DNA of 64,000 nucleotides from Bacteroidia bacterium (GCA_030427635.1 JAUIBA010000006.1:1-64000), one strand, 5' to 3'. Shown: positions 35,453 through 44,686, numbered from the stretch's first letter. The notes: generated from the sequence alone by a model not told the origin. Numbers and translations: made by a program.

Positions 35453-37252
35453 ATGACGCTTGCCGCACTGGTGAAACAGGCTGCCTTTGATGCCCTGAAA
35501 CAACTATATCCTGATACTGCTATTGAGTATAGCTCTGTTACGGTAAATCAGACTAAACCTGAATTTTCAGGAGACTATACGGTAGTACTGTTCCCGTTCC
35601 TGAAACTATTGCGCCAGAAACCTGACGCAATAGGCAAACAGCTGGGTGACCACCTTCTGGGCCGTACAGAACTTTTTGCGTCTTATGACATTGTAGCGGG
35701 ATTCCTGAATCTTACTATAAAAGACAGTTACTGGAGTACATTCCTGCTCAACCATTACACCCAGACAAACTTTGGCCATCAGTGTAAGGGCGACTGCCGT
35801 GTAATGGTGGAATATTCCTCCCCTAATACCAACAAGCCACTACACTTCGGCCACATGCGAAATATATTTCTGGGTGCCGCAGTGTCTGAAATTCTGAAGG
35901 CAAACGGGAAGCAGGTGGTTAAAGCCAACCTGATTAATGACAGAGGCATTCACATATGCAAGTCAATGATAGCCTGGGAGAAAACTGCAAATGGTGCTAC
36001 TCCCGAGAGTGCAGGGGTAAAGGGCGACCATCTGGTGGGCGACTATTACGTACGGTTTAATGACCTGTATAAGGCAGAGGTGACAGAAATGGTAGCAGCA
36101 GGGAAAGATGAGAAAGCAGCAGAAAAAGAAGCGCCTATAATGCTGGAGGCACAGGAAATGCTCCGCAAATGGGAAGCCGGAGATAAAGAAGTAAGAGCGC
36201 TGTGGGAAAAAATGAATGGATGGGTGTACAAAGGATTTGATGATACCTACCGTAAAATGGGGGTATCGTTTGATAAGATGTACTATGAAAGTAATACCTA
36301 CCTGCTGGGTAAGAAAATAGTAGAGGATGGATTAAGAAAAGGAGTACTGTTTCGTAAGGAAGATGGTTCGGTATGGATAGACCTTAAGGAAGACGGGCTG
36401 GACGAAAAGCTGCTGCTGCGTGGCGATGGTACCTCTGTATACATTACGCAGGACCTTGGAACGGCCAAGCTGAAGTATGAAGATTACAAGCTACATCAGT
36501 CTGTATATGTAATTGCCGATGAGCAGAACTATCATATACAAGTACTGAAACTGATACTGTCTAAACTGGGTGAGCCTTGTGCCAATGGCATATACCACCT
36601 GTCATATGGCATGGTAGAGCTACCATCGGGCCGTATGAAAAGCCGTGAGGGTACCGTAGTAGATGCTGATGACATGATGGCGGAAATGATAGCACTGGCT
36701 CAGGAACAGACGGAAGCAGCCGGAAAAACCACAGGCTTCTCCGGAGATGAGCTCAGAAAACTCTATGAAACCATAGGACTTGGTGCGCTGAAATTCTATC
36801 TGCTGAGGGTAGACCCGAAAAAGAAAATGATATTTGACCCTAAAGAGTCTATAGACCTGCACGGGTATACCGCTACATTTATACAGTATGCTCATGCCCG
36901 TATCTGCTCTATATTAAGGAAAGAAGATATCCCAATAGTTCCTGACGCCAGCCGCTTTCAGTCATTCCATCAGCGGGAGCCACTGCTGAAACTGGAAAAA
37001 GAAATGATACTGCATCTGGAGCAATACCCCGGAATACTAGCCGAGGCAGGTGCGGAATTCAACCCCGCATCACTATGTAATTATGCATTCCGATTAGCCC
37101 AACTGTTCAACTCCTTCTATGATGCACATAGTATATCAAAGGCTGAAAACCAGGAAAAGAAAGAGCTACGACTGATGATAGCAATAATGGCAGCATCTGT
37201 AATGCGTCACAGTATGGGGCTGCTGGGAATAAGAATGCCTGAGAAAATGTAA
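35453..37252 (+). CDS. argS: arginyl-tRNA synthetase
   Basis: 599 residues, cytoplasmic class I synthetase charging tRNA-Arg. Seen: the N-terminal Add1 domain (about 1-110), the HIGH motif in VEYSSPNTNKPLHFGHMRN (about 122-140), ANLINDRGIHICKSMIAW, the KMSKS-equivalent region in LPSGRMKSREGTVVDADD (about 390), and the C-terminal DALR anticodon-binding domain ending MRHSMGLLGIRMPEKM. Length is typical. The biotin carboxylase gene follows 82 nt downstream. Confidence 0.96.
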   Translation: MTLAALVKQAAFDALKQLYPDTAIEYSSVTVNQTKPEFSGDYTVVLFPFLKLLRQKPDAIGKQLGDHLLGRTELFASYDIVAGFLNLTIKDSYWSTFLLNHYTQTNFGHQCKGDCRVMVEYSSPNTNKPLHFGHMRNIFLGAAVSEILKANGKQVVKANLINDRGIHICKSMIAWEKTANGATPESAGVKGDHLVGDYYVRFNDLYKAEVTEMVAAGKDEKAAEKEAPIMLEAQEMLRKWEAGDKEVRALWEKMNGWVYKGFDDTYRKMGVSFDKMYYESNTYLLGKKIVEDGLRKGVLFRKEDGSVWIDLKEDGLDEKLLLRGDGTSVYITQDLGTAKLKYEDYKLHQSVYVIADEQNYHIQVLKLILSKLGEPCANGIYHLSYGMVELPSGRMKSREGTVVDADDMMAEMIALAQEQTEAAGKTTGFSGDELRKLYETIGLGALKFYLLRVDPKKKMIFDPKESIDLHGYTATFIQYAHARICSILRKEDIPIVPDASRFQSFHQREPLLKLEKEMILHLEQYPGILAEAGAEFNPASLCNYAFRLAQLFNSFYDAHSISKAENQEKKELRLMIAIMAASVMRHSMGLLGIRMPEKM

Positions 37253-37334
37253 ACAACTCATATTATTTTCATCACCAGAAAAAGAAAAGATATTGCCCCC
37301 GGTATAGCCAATGGGGCTCAAAAAGATAGAAATC

Positions 37335-38813
37335 ATGCAGAAAATACTTGTAGCTAACCGCGGAGAGATAGCATTGCGTGTGATGCGTACAGCCAAAGAG
37401 ATGGGCATAAAAACAGTTGCCGTTTTCTCTGAAGCTGACAGAAATATGCCATTTGTACGCTATGCCGATGAGGCCGTATGTATAGGGCCGGCACTATCGG
37501 CACAGTCATACCTGAGGGCAGAGAAAATAATAGAGGTTGCCCTGCAGACAGGAGCTGACGCCATTCACCCAGGTTATGGATTTCTCAGTGAGAATGCATC
37601 TTTTTCAAAAGCAGTATCTGATGCCGGGCTGATATTTGTAGGCCCTTCAGCTCACTCTATAGAGGTAATGGGTAGCAAAATAGGCGCAAAACAGGCTGCC
37701 AAAAAGTTCAATGTACCCATGGTACCGGGAACAGAAGAACCACTGAAAGATGTGGAGGAGGCGCGCAATATAGCACGCAGTATAGGCTACCCTATTCTGG
37801 TAAAAGCATCGGCAGGCGGCGGTGGAAAAGGAATGCGTGTAGTAAATAATGATGAGGAATTTGAAGAGCAGATTAGAGCTGCACGCAGCGAAGCATTGAA
37901 TTCATTTGGCAATGATGATGTTTTCATAGAAAAATATGTAGGTGCTCCCAGACACATAGAGATACAAATAATGGGCGACCAGCATGGTAACTATGCTTAT
38001 CTGTTTGAAAGGGAGTGCAGCGTGCAGCGCAGACATCAGAAGCTGATAGAAGAAGCACCATCAAGCTGTCTTACACCTGACATAAGGGAGGCAATGGGCA
38101 AATGTGCCATAGATGCGGCGCGCTCATGCAACTATTATGGAGCCGGTACGGTAGAGTTTCTGGTAGATGAGCAACTCAACTTTTACTTTCTGGAAATGAA
38201 TACCCGACTGCAGGTAGAACATTGCGTTACAGAAATGATAACCGGTATAGACCTTGTAAAAGAGCAGATAAATGTGGCTCGTGGCAATAAGTTATCATTC
38301 TCACAGGAAGACCTTTCCATCATCGGACATGCTATAGAGCTGCGCGTATGCACAGAAGACCCCGCCAATAACTTCCTGCCTGACACCGGGAAGCTGGAGA
38401 TATACCAGCCACCTAAAGGCCCCGGGGTACGTGTAGATGATGCCTATGAAGAAGGCATGGAGATACCCATATTTTATGACCCGATGATAGCAAAGCTGAT
38501 AGCCCATGCAGCAACGCGTGATGAGGCTATAGACCGCCTGTGCCGTGCTATTGATGAATATCATATCAAGGGCATAAAAACCACACTACATTTTGGGAAA
38601 TGGGCTGTACGTAGTGAGCCATTCCGCTCAGGGAACTTTGATACGAAATTCATAGACAAGCACTTCAAACCTGAATACCTTACTAATACAACATCTGATG
38701 GCGAGGAAGTGGCATCATTACTGGCAGCCCAATTATGGCAGGGTAATAAAAAGCAGCATAATGCAATAACTACTAATGATACCATAAGCAAGTGGAAACT
38801 GAACAGAAAGTAA
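37335..38813 (+). CDS. accC: biotin carboxylase subunit (acetyl- or propionyl-CoA carboxylase)
   Basis: 492-residue ATP-grasp enzyme that carboxylates biotin carried on a BCCP partner. Seen: MQKILVANRGEIALRVMRTAKE, GYGFLSENASF, VKASAGGGGKGMRVV (ATP lid), FIEKYVGAPRHIEIQIMGD, ERECSVQRRHQKLIEEAPS, FLEMNTRLQVEHCVTEMITG (catalytic Arg/Glu). It is about 45 residues longer than E. coli AccC, and no accB/BCCP gene lies next to it. In Bacteroidota such longer stand-alone forms often serve propionyl-CoA carboxylase, so the symbol is provisional. The ATG at 37335 begins the family motif. Confidence 0.85.
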   Translation: MQKILVANRGEIALRVMRTAKEMGIKTVAVFSEADRNMPFVRYADEAVCIGPALSAQSYLRAEKIIEVALQTGADAIHPGYGFLSENASFSKAVSDAGLIFVGPSAHSIEVMGSKIGAKQAAKKFNVPMVPGTEEPLKDVEEARNIARSIGYPILVKASAGGGGKGMRVVNNDEEFEEQIRAARSEALNSFGNDDVFIEKYVGAPRHIEIQIMGDQHGNYAYLFERECSVQRRHQKLIEEAPSSCLTPDIREAMGKCAIDAARSCNYYGAGTVEFLVDEQLNFYFLEMNTRLQVEHCVTEMITGIDLVKEQINVARGNKLSFSQEDLSIIGHAIELRVCTEDPANNFLPDTGKLEIYQPPKGPGVRVDDAYEEGMEIPIFYDPMIAKLIAHAATRDEAIDRLCRAIDEYHIKGIKTTLHFGKWAVRSEPFRSGNFDTKFIDKHFKPEYLTNTTSDGEEVASLLAAQLWQGNKKQHNAITTNDTISKWKLNRK

Positions 38814-38966
38814 TACACAAAAGAAAAACTATCGATATATCCTACCAGAATATTAACCCTTAGTTATATTATAAAAATATTTTCAGGAAGTATTCCAAAT
38901 ATGCAAAAAACTGAATAAATTGCATTGACTCTAACCAGTAAAACATTAACTCAAACCATTAAAAAA

Positions 38967-39383
38967 ATGAAGACCATTCTACTCGTTGCAGCACTCAGTA
39001 TAGCAGGCATGACCGCCCATGCACAGGACGAAGTGTGGGATGCAAGTCATAACCTGAAAGGATACATCACCAAAGATGGCACTATCCAGGATGAGCACAG
39101 AAATACACTTGTTCAATTTCATCAGAGTGGACAGATGACAGATGTACACTCTAATACTGTAGGGTATATCATAAACGACTATGAGCTTCAGGATGCTTCC
39201 CATACTACTGTAGGCTACATTCTTAATAACGGGAATGTAGAAGACGAGCATCATCAGCTTATAGGCAAAATAAATCCGGAAGGCACGGGGCCTGTAAAAG
39301 ATCAGCATAGTAATGTGATAGGCTATATTGCCTCTACGGAGCCAATGTGGGCAGCAGCATACTTTTTTCTGCTGAGATACTAA
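38967..39383 (+). CDS. exported repeat protein, beta-flower-like
   Basis: 138 residues with signal peptide (MKTILLVAALSIAGMTAHA). The mature protein is almost entirely built of six units of 17 residues (one of 19) of the form D.H...(V/L)GYI...G.(I/V): DASHNLKGYITKDGTIQ, DEHRNTLVQFHQSGQMT, DVHSNTVGYIINDYELQ, DASHTTVGYILNNGNVE, DEHHQLIGKINPEG, DQHSNVIGYIAS. This recalls the '5-fold beta-flower' proteins of Bacteroidota, small radial beta structures of unknown function. Upstream ATG-less extension (14 codons) is rejected because it spoils the signal peptide. A terminator follows. Confidence 0.72.
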   Translation: MKTILLVAALSIAGMTAHAQDEVWDASHNLKGYITKDGTIQDEHRNTLVQFHQSGQMTDVHSNTVGYIINDYELQDASHTTVGYILNNGNVEDEHHQLIGKINPEGTGPVKDQHSNVIGYIASTEPMWAAAYFFLLRY

Positions 39384-39417
39384 TAGCAGGTACATCGTTT
39401 ACTTCATTAAAAGAAGC

Positions 39418-39452
39418 AATCCCCTGTATGTGGAAGCATGCAGGGGATTTTC
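39418..39452. terminator. bidirectional terminator
   Basis: AATCCCCTG.ATG stem: 39418-39430 pairs with 39437-39449 (one G-T wobble), with a 6-nt loop, between convergent genes. A short T-rich exit lies on the plus side. Confidence 0.7.
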
Positions 39453-39477
39453 ATTACACTAAGTGACAGGGGGGATG

Positions 39478-39855
39478 TTATTTGTCTTCTATTTCAGACC
39501 AGTGCTTCTTTTCTATAAAGTAGGAAAGTACTAGTCCCAGCCCGCCGAACATACCGATTAAAGAGAAATAGATAGCCGGATTTTCACCCTGATATCTGCG
39601 GCCTGTTTCTGTTATAACCCAGTGACTGGTATTAATATCTACAAAGTAGGCAATCAGTAGTCCGAGGCCGGCTCCGGAAAGTAGCAAGCCCCACTTAAGA
39701 CTATAAAAGTATCTTGGTCTTGCTATTGTGTTTCTTGGGTTAATGCCCCGCTCTATCAGAGCCATATTTTCTTTGTTGCGCATATACACTATGCCATAAA
39801 TAAGTGCCAGGATGGAAAATGGCACAAGCGTTGCTACTATTACTTCTGGTCCCAT
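39478..39855 (-). CDS. DUF6249-like membrane protein
   Basis: 125 residues with an N-terminal membrane segment (about 5-22), a basic cytoplasmic stretch (YMRNKENMALIERGINPRN), and two further segments (about 53-70 and 95-112). The RNKENMALIERGI motif is typical of the DUF6249 family, often encoded beside ECF sigma factors in Bacteroidota. Here an ECF sigma gene is divergent, 156 nt away. Function unknown; regulation by the adjacent sigma factor is plausible but not shown. Confidence 0.75.
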   Translation of the reverse strand: MGPEVIVATLVPFSILALIYGIVYMRNKENMALIERGINPRNTIARPRYFYSLKWGLLLSGAGLGLLIAYFVDINTSHWVITETGRRYQGENPAIYFSLIGMFGGLGLVLSYFIEKKHWSEIEDK

Positions 39856-40011
39856 ATATTTTGTTGTCAGGTTTGATTATTAAGAAATATCATTGCAATG
39901 TTATCAGGTAAGACGCACACCGGGCTATGATGGTTACAGAAAATTTCTTTTTGCTGATAATTTCCGGAGCATGTAACCAGAAAGACCGGTATTGCGTCTT
40001 AAGTATGGTCT

Positions 40012-40590
40012 ATGACACCTTCGGGCGAACAGGATATAGCAATCATTAAATCGGTGCTGAGTGGGAACACTGCAGCATACAGCAAGCTTGTGGATAAATA
40101 TGGCAGCTATGTTATGTCGCTCACGGTTCGTTATATCAATGACCGCCAGAAAGCAGAAGAGCTGGCACAGGATGTTTTCATAAAAGCATGGCACAATCTG
40201 CCTGGCTGGCGGGGAGAGGCAAAGTTCAGCACATGGCTGTTCACTATTGTACATACCACCTGCCTCTCCTACCTCAGAAAGAAAAAGGATGCATCAATAC
40301 CCGTAGATGAGTCGATAATGAAGAACATTATCCATTCTTCTGTAAAAAATGAAGGGCTGCCCAAACTGGACAATGACCACCGTAAAGCTGCTATGAACAG
40401 CGCTCTGGAGCAATTGGAAGAAGGCGATGCCCAGGTACTGTCGCTATTTTATATGGGAGAGCAGAAGGTAGATGAAATAGCAATAATTACCGGACTATCT
40501 GTATCTAATGTAAAAGTGCGCCTTTTTCGCGCAAGACAAAAGCTGAAAGTAATCATAGAAAAACAATACAATGACTCGCTGCTGCAATGA
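40012..40590 (+). CDS. ECF-type RNA polymerase sigma factor
   Basis: 192 residues. Region 2 (about 20-90: YSKLVDKYGSYVMSLTVRYI, AEELAQDVFIKAWHNLPGW, FSTWLFTIVHTTCLSYLRKK) and region 4 (about 130-185: EEGDAQVLSLFYMGEQKVDE, TGLSVSNVKVRLFRARQKLK) are intact. It directs RNA polymerase to a stress or envelope regulon. No consensus -7 box is found upstream, so the gene may be read by an alternative sigma, possibly itself. The next gene, 32 nt downstream, looks like its membrane anti-sigma factor. Confidence 0.92.
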   Translation: MTPSGEQDIAIIKSVLSGNTAAYSKLVDKYGSYVMSLTVRYINDRQKAEELAQDVFIKAWHNLPGWRGEAKFSTWLFTIVHTTCLSYLRKKKDASIPVDESIMKNIIHSSVKNEGLPKLDNDHRKAAMNSALEQLEEGDAQVLSLFYMGEQKVDEIAIITGLSVSNVKVRLFRARQKLKVIIEKQYNDSLLQ

Positions 40591-40622
40591 CCGGAAAACT
40601 TACCTAACTTTAAACAGACTTT

Positions 40623-41123
40623 ATGTACACATCAGAGCATATTGAAGAGCGCATATGGGAGTATATAGATGGCATATGCCCTCCGGAGGAAGTAAGCCGG
40701 ATAGAACACCTCATTGCAACTGATGAAGTATGGAAAAACATACATAAAGAGCTGCTGACTATGCATTATGACATGGGGGCTGTATTATCACCTTCAGAAC
40801 CGGCAGCAAACCTGACCGCGAAGGTTATGAGTCAAGTACATACACCAACGCATACTGCTACTCAGCCTCTAAACCCTCTGGTGGTACGTGGTATAGCAGC
40901 TGTTTTTCTTCTGTGTATTGCCACGGCCATTACCGCTGCATTGACATATAGCGAGAATAGTACAGTGGTATATAAATATCAGATACCATCCTACTCACTA
41001 CCTGATATAAATATGCACTGGCTGGCTACTCCAGGCATTACATTAGGAGCTGTAGCAATAGTTGCACTGCTGGCAATATTATTTTTAGATGCAGCAATTC
41101 GTACAAAACGGGCGCTTACCTAA
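40623..41123 (+). CDS. putative membrane anti-sigma factor
   Basis: 166 residues: a cytoplasmic helical domain (about 1-75: IEERIWEYIDGICPPEEVSR, IEHLIATDEVWKNIHKELL), a membrane segment (about 88-106), a short loop, and a second membrane segment (about 138-156). The domain layout and position right after an ECF sigma gene fit an anti-sigma factor, but the zinc-binding HxxxCxxC motif of many is absent. It overlaps the convergent SRPBCC gene by 4 nt at the stop codons. Role inferred mainly from context. Confidence 0.6.
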   Translation: MYTSEHIEERIWEYIDGICPPEEVSRIEHLIATDEVWKNIHKELLTMHYDMGAVLSPSEPAANLTAKVMSQVHTPTHTATQPLNPLVVRGIAAVFLLCIATAITAALTYSENSTVVYKYQIPSYSLPDINMHWLATPGITLGAVAIVALLAILFLDAAIRTKRALT

Positions 41124-41569
41124 GCTTCAATGCCCTGTGCGATATCTCTGATTTTATTCAGTAACTGAAGCCAGCCTTCATCGGCACCATGGCCATACCG
41201 GTTCTCACCGTCAGCTACTTTTGTATAGTCGCCCTGAGATACTGTGAGTACAATTTTCCCGTCTTCCGGTGTAAGTGTATGGCATACCAGCAGATGATTT
41301 TCCTCCGTTTTAGGGTATTCGGCAAAAGGATCTATAACAGAGTATGATAGCCGCTCATTGGGAACATACTCCACAACTACACCGGTAACATATGTCACAT
41401 CCTTACCATCGGCCTGCCCTACCCAATCTACACGGCTACCGGGTTTCCAGTCCGTCACCACCCTACACCCAAACATATACTGTGCTGTATATTCAGGCTG
41501 TGTCAGTACTTTCCATATTGTTGCTGCACTGGCATTTACCGTTGTGGCTGCGTTTACATAAGGTTTCAT
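41120..41569 (-). CDS. SRPBCC (AHSA1-like) domain protein
   Basis: 149 residues, one START/Bet v 1-like domain of the AHSA1 type: VNASAATIWKVLTQPEYTAQYM, WKPGSRVDWVGQADGKDVTY, GVVVEYVPNERLSYSVIDPF and the C-terminal helix DEGWLQLLNKIRDIAQGIE. Such proteins form a hydrophobic pocket for unknown ligands. It is cytoplasmic and convergent with the anti-sigma gene, overlapping it by 4 nt (TAG/TAA). Confidence 0.85.
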   Translation of the reverse strand: MKPYVNAATTVNASAATIWKVLTQPEYTAQYMFGCRVVTDWKPGSRVDWVGQADGKDVTYVTGVVVEYVPNERLSYSVIDPFAEYPKTEENHLLVCHTLTPEDGKIVLTVSQGDYTKVADGENRYGHGADEGWLQLLNKIRDIAQGIEA

Positions 41570-41636
41570 ATAGTTCTGTTTTATTAATTTCTTTATGATT
41601 CAGGTAAAACCTGAAAGCTAATATTCCGGCATCTGG

Positions 41637-42632
41637 TTATCTGCCGGCTTCCTCTGCAGCACTTACCGCAATAGTATCAGGCAGTTCGGCAGGCTCATAT
41701 GCACTTATTTTATTCAATTCCAATACAGTATAATCACCATCAGGAGACCGCTCAAACATAGGAATATAACGGGCGCCATATATAAGCTGCTGATGAGTGT
41801 AGGATGTACGCTGCTGTACGGTATTGGAAAAGTGATCGTCAAACGCTTTTATGTAAACCATTACTTCCATACGTGCATCGGTAAGCTCTGTTAGTGAATA
41901 CTGATACAGCGGACTATCCTCTGTAATGTTATGTACCATGGTCCAGTTAAGCGCCAGAGAGTTGACCCGCGCTATCTCCAGCGTAGCGGGATAAAATCTT
42001 GTCACCATCTTACCACCCTCATTCAAATGCAGCGCAATGGTTATCTGGGCCTCAACTTCTGTAAGATGGTTATTCTTATATGTTGCCACCCTCAGCATCA
42101 ACGCTTTTCCTCCCTTATACGGAGCTATGAGCATATTGTCACTGAACAGGATATATGCTTTAGGCCGTGAAAAGCGGCCATATATAAGACCGGTAACTAC
42201 TGCAAATGCCAGAATGCCCAACAGACTCTCAGTAGAAGCCACTATGTTCGTTAGCATTCCTGTGGGAGCCACATGTCCATAACCTACGGTAGTAAGCGTC
42301 TGCGAGCTGAAGAAAAACGCAGACATAACTTCATCGAAAGTGGAACGGGATTGGTCTATGCCGGAAAGGTGCTCTACGCCAATGGCAAAATAGATAGCGG
42401 CAAAAATGATATTAACACCGGTGTAAAATACCATGATTGCCAGAAAAAAGTGACTACGCTTCATGCGCAGTAGCGAGTGGTAAATAGATATGCGCTTCCA
42501 GATGGCAAACCCGGTCTTTTTCAGATTTATACTTCCATCGGGATTTACCAACCTGCCACCTTCAGCATTACTGTTAGCGCCAAAGCCGGTGTTATCTATA
42601 TTCCCTGACCTTTGTTTTTGTGTTCGCGCCAT
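41637..42632 (-). CDS. inward-rectifier potassium channel (KirBac-like)
   Basis: 331 residues. Two membrane helices (about 66-88 and 135-160) flank a pore helix with the selectivity filter TLTTVGYGH. The C-terminal 170 residues (KAYILFSDNMLIAPYKGGKA, LMLRVATYKNNHLTEVEAQI, LNWTMVHNITEDSPLYQYS) are the cytoplasmic Ig-like Kir domain. The N-terminal slide helix region precedes them. Prokaryotic Kir channels are lipid-gated K+ channels. The start at 42632 overlaps the upstream flippase gene by 41 nt, so the channel is expressed in the same operon. Confidence 0.93.
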   Translation of the reverse strand: MARTQKQRSGNIDNTGFGANSNAEGGRLVNPDGSINLKKTGFAIWKRISIYHSLLRMKRSHFFLAIMVFYTGVNIIFAAIYFAIGVEHLSGIDQSRSTFDEVMSAFFFSSQTLTTVGYGHVAPTGMLTNIVASTESLLGILAFAVVTGLIYGRFSRPKAYILFSDNMLIAPYKGGKALMLRVATYKNNHLTEVEAQITIALHLNEGGKMVTRFYPATLEIARVNSLALNWTMVHNITEDSPLYQYSLTELTDARMEVMVYIKAFDDHFSNTVQQRTSYTHQQLIYGARYIPMFERSPDGDYTVLELNKISAYEPAELPDTIAVSAAEEAGR

Positions 42633-44052
42633 GTTTTCGGAGCCAGAAAGTTTCAAAAAAAGTAGCAAGTACTGCTATGCCACCTGCCACCAGTAACCCA
42701 ACAACCAATGTAAACCTACCTGTGAAGTATATTTCTCCCAGATAATGAATAAAGGAAAATAGTACAAAAAACAATATGAGCTTTATAGCCCAGTTTTTCC
42801 ACGGCACCAGCTTTAATGGATTTACCCCCAGCACCTTACCGGTAATAATGAGATAAAAAGCTGCCTGAGCATAGGTAGAGACAACAAAACTAAGCGCCAC
42901 ACCTGGCAGCCCCATATAGCGATACAAAGGATACATAAGACCACATGCTATAACAAGGTCTGCTATAGCACCTGCATTAATAATGCTACCCTTGTGATGC
43001 CGCTGCAACACAGTAGTAAAACTATATGCCCTTACAGGCAAAGCGAGTACAGACACCGCAAAAATAGGTATAGAGCTAATGTACTTCTCTCCGAATATGT
43101 TTACGAATATTTCGTTTCTGAACAGGTACAAAAAGAAAAAAGCAGGAAAAACAAGATTGGAGAGTATGCGGCCTTTCTGATTTACCAGTGATATCGTATT
43201 GTCTTTTTCATTCCCATCAGGTGAGTTTGCCAACTGTAGAAGAGCCGCGCTACCAGTGGCACCAAGCAGTAATGGCAGGAATGGGATATTCTGTGCTCCA
43301 TTATAATATATGGCAGAAACTCCGGCTGTAAGTAAGAGCGAAATGACAAACTTATCTATCCAGCTGAACAACATCTGAGAGACATCATATACTCCCAGGT
43401 GAAACCAAAGCTTTGTAACTGCATTCATTTCCGGCTCCTGGTCTTCGTATCCATCCTCATCTTTACGTATCTCGGTAAGTATACCAACACAATAAATGAA
43501 TAAGCGCATGAAGCTCACTATCAGCAAAACAGAAAATATACCCTTTAATGAGAAGTTACCGTTGAGTGCAAGCCAGTGAGCGGCACAAAATGCCAGCGCA
43601 TATAACAGATTTGCCACCCATAAAATCCGGAATCGCCTGAATACTATAAGTATGGCCTCTGACAATATGCTTAATGAGAAAGTGATAAGAAAAAGCACAG
43701 ATGTAATAACAGAAGCACCTCCCGAACGATATTGCAACACCCCAAACGCGATGGCTGGCAATAACATCCATAAAAGAAAAACTACAACTTTACGTGTCTT
43801 AATACGGGAGACAATACTGGCCAGCATTCCCTTTGAGTAGGTAATAACCAGCTGGTGAATACCAAAACATGCCAACGGCCACAGGATATTCAAGTGAATC
43901 CAGAAGTCCTGATACCTGCCATATAACTCAACCGGAAGATGACGCGAAAACCATATAGCCACCATGAGGCTTGCCAACTGGGGGAAAAACCTCGTAATGA
44001 ATATGAAAAACGAACTACTCAGAAATATGTTATTTGCTTCCCGCAAACGCAT
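42592..44052 (-). CDS. polysaccharide flippase-like membrane protein
   Basis: 486 residues with about 12-14 membrane segments, N-terminal SSFFIFITRFFPQLASLMVAIWFSRHLP and TKLWFHLGVYDVSQMLFSWI typical of MVF/Wzx-like polysaccharide transporters in the MATE/MOP superfamily. These flip lipid-linked oligosaccharides across the inner membrane. It overlaps the upstream acyltransferase gene by 23 nt and the downstream Kir gene by 41 nt. No glycosyltransferases are adjacent, so the substrate is unknown. Confidence 0.8.
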   Translation of the reverse strand: MRLREANNIFLSSSFFIFITRFFPQLASLMVAIWFSRHLPVELYGRYQDFWIHLNILWPLACFGIHQLVITYSKGMLASIVSRIKTRKVVVFLLWMLLPAIAFGVLQYRSGGASVITSVLFLITFSLSILSEAILIVFRRFRILWVANLLYALAFCAAHWLALNGNFSLKGIFSVLLIVSFMRLFIYCVGILTEIRKDEDGYEDQEPEMNAVTKLWFHLGVYDVSQMLFSWIDKFVISLLLTAGVSAIYYNGAQNIPFLPLLLGATGSAALLQLANSPDGNEKDNTISLVNQKGRILSNLVFPAFFFLYLFRNEIFVNIFGEKYISSIPIFAVSVLALPVRAYSFTTVLQRHHKGSIINAGAIADLVIACGLMYPLYRYMGLPGVALSFVVSTYAQAAFYLIITGKVLGVNPLKLVPWKNWAIKLILFFVLFSFIHYLGEIYFTGRFTLVVGLLVAGGIAVLATFFETFWLRKHGANTKTKVREYR

Positions 44053-44563
44053 CGCACTCCTCCCGGTTAAGTTGCTTTATGATACGGGCAGGATTGCCCG
44101 CTATTACACAATATCCATCTGTAAAACTCCTTGTAACCACAGCACCGGCGCCCACAATGGTAAAATCGCCCAGAATAACCCCGGGCAAAATGACAGCACC
44201 CATACCTACCCAGCAAAAACGGCCCAGTATCACGGGTGGGGCTGCCGTGTGCATATCATTATCTATCAGATCATGATTAGAAGATATGATTCCTACATTA
44301 GGCCCGATATTGGTATAATCGCCAATTTCCACCCCATTTGCAGCATTGATATACACTCCCGGTGAGTCGCCGGGATAAACACCCTGCCCCCTTTTTATTT
44401 TATGAGGGTTATGTATGGTGCTTGTATGATGCAATGCCCAGTCGGTACCGGAATTTTGTCTGAGCAACTTTCTGAATACAAAGTCTGTCAGATAAAAGCC
44501 AAAGCTCATTTCCCGCCTCAGGCTGAAAAGCTCCCTTAACTGATATGAAACCCGGTTATTCAC
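44030..44563 (-). CDS. left-handed beta-helix acyltransferase
   Basis: 177 residues. The C-terminal two thirds show hexapeptide-repeat features: GVYINAANGVEIGDYTNIGP, NVGIISSNHDLIDND (His likely catalytic), ILGRFCWVGMGAVILPGV and VGAGAVVTRSFTDGYCVIAG NPARII. This is the Wcaf/CysE-like O-acetyltransferase group acting on sugars. It overlaps and precedes the flippase gene, which fits polysaccharide or glycolipid modification. It is divergent from purM. Confidence 0.85.
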   Translation of the reverse strand: MNNRVSYQLRELFSLRREMSFGFYLTDFVFRKLLRQNSGTDWALHHTSTIHNPHKIKRGQGVYPGDSPGVYINAANGVEIGDYTNIGPNVGIISSNHDLIDNDMHTAAPPVILGRFCWVGMGAVILPGVILGDFTIVGAGAVVTRSFTDGYCVIAGNPARIIKQLNREECDAFAGSK

Positions 44564-44643
44564 GTTGTTACTACAAGTTGATACAAAATAAACATAAACC
44601 CGGGATAGTTAGCTATAATCTTATTCTTAGACGCGCTCTACAC

Positions 44644-44672
44644 CCCGTTATCAGCAGACTGATAATAACGGG
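44644..44672. other. hairpin in acyltransferase/purM divergent gap
   Basis: CCCGTTATCAG (from 44644) pairs with CTGATAATAACGGG, with three bases bulged on the right arm. It lies just upstream of the purM -7 box. It could be an operator or chance. Confidence 0.3.
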
Positions 44673-44686
44673 TCGGCTAAAAACTA

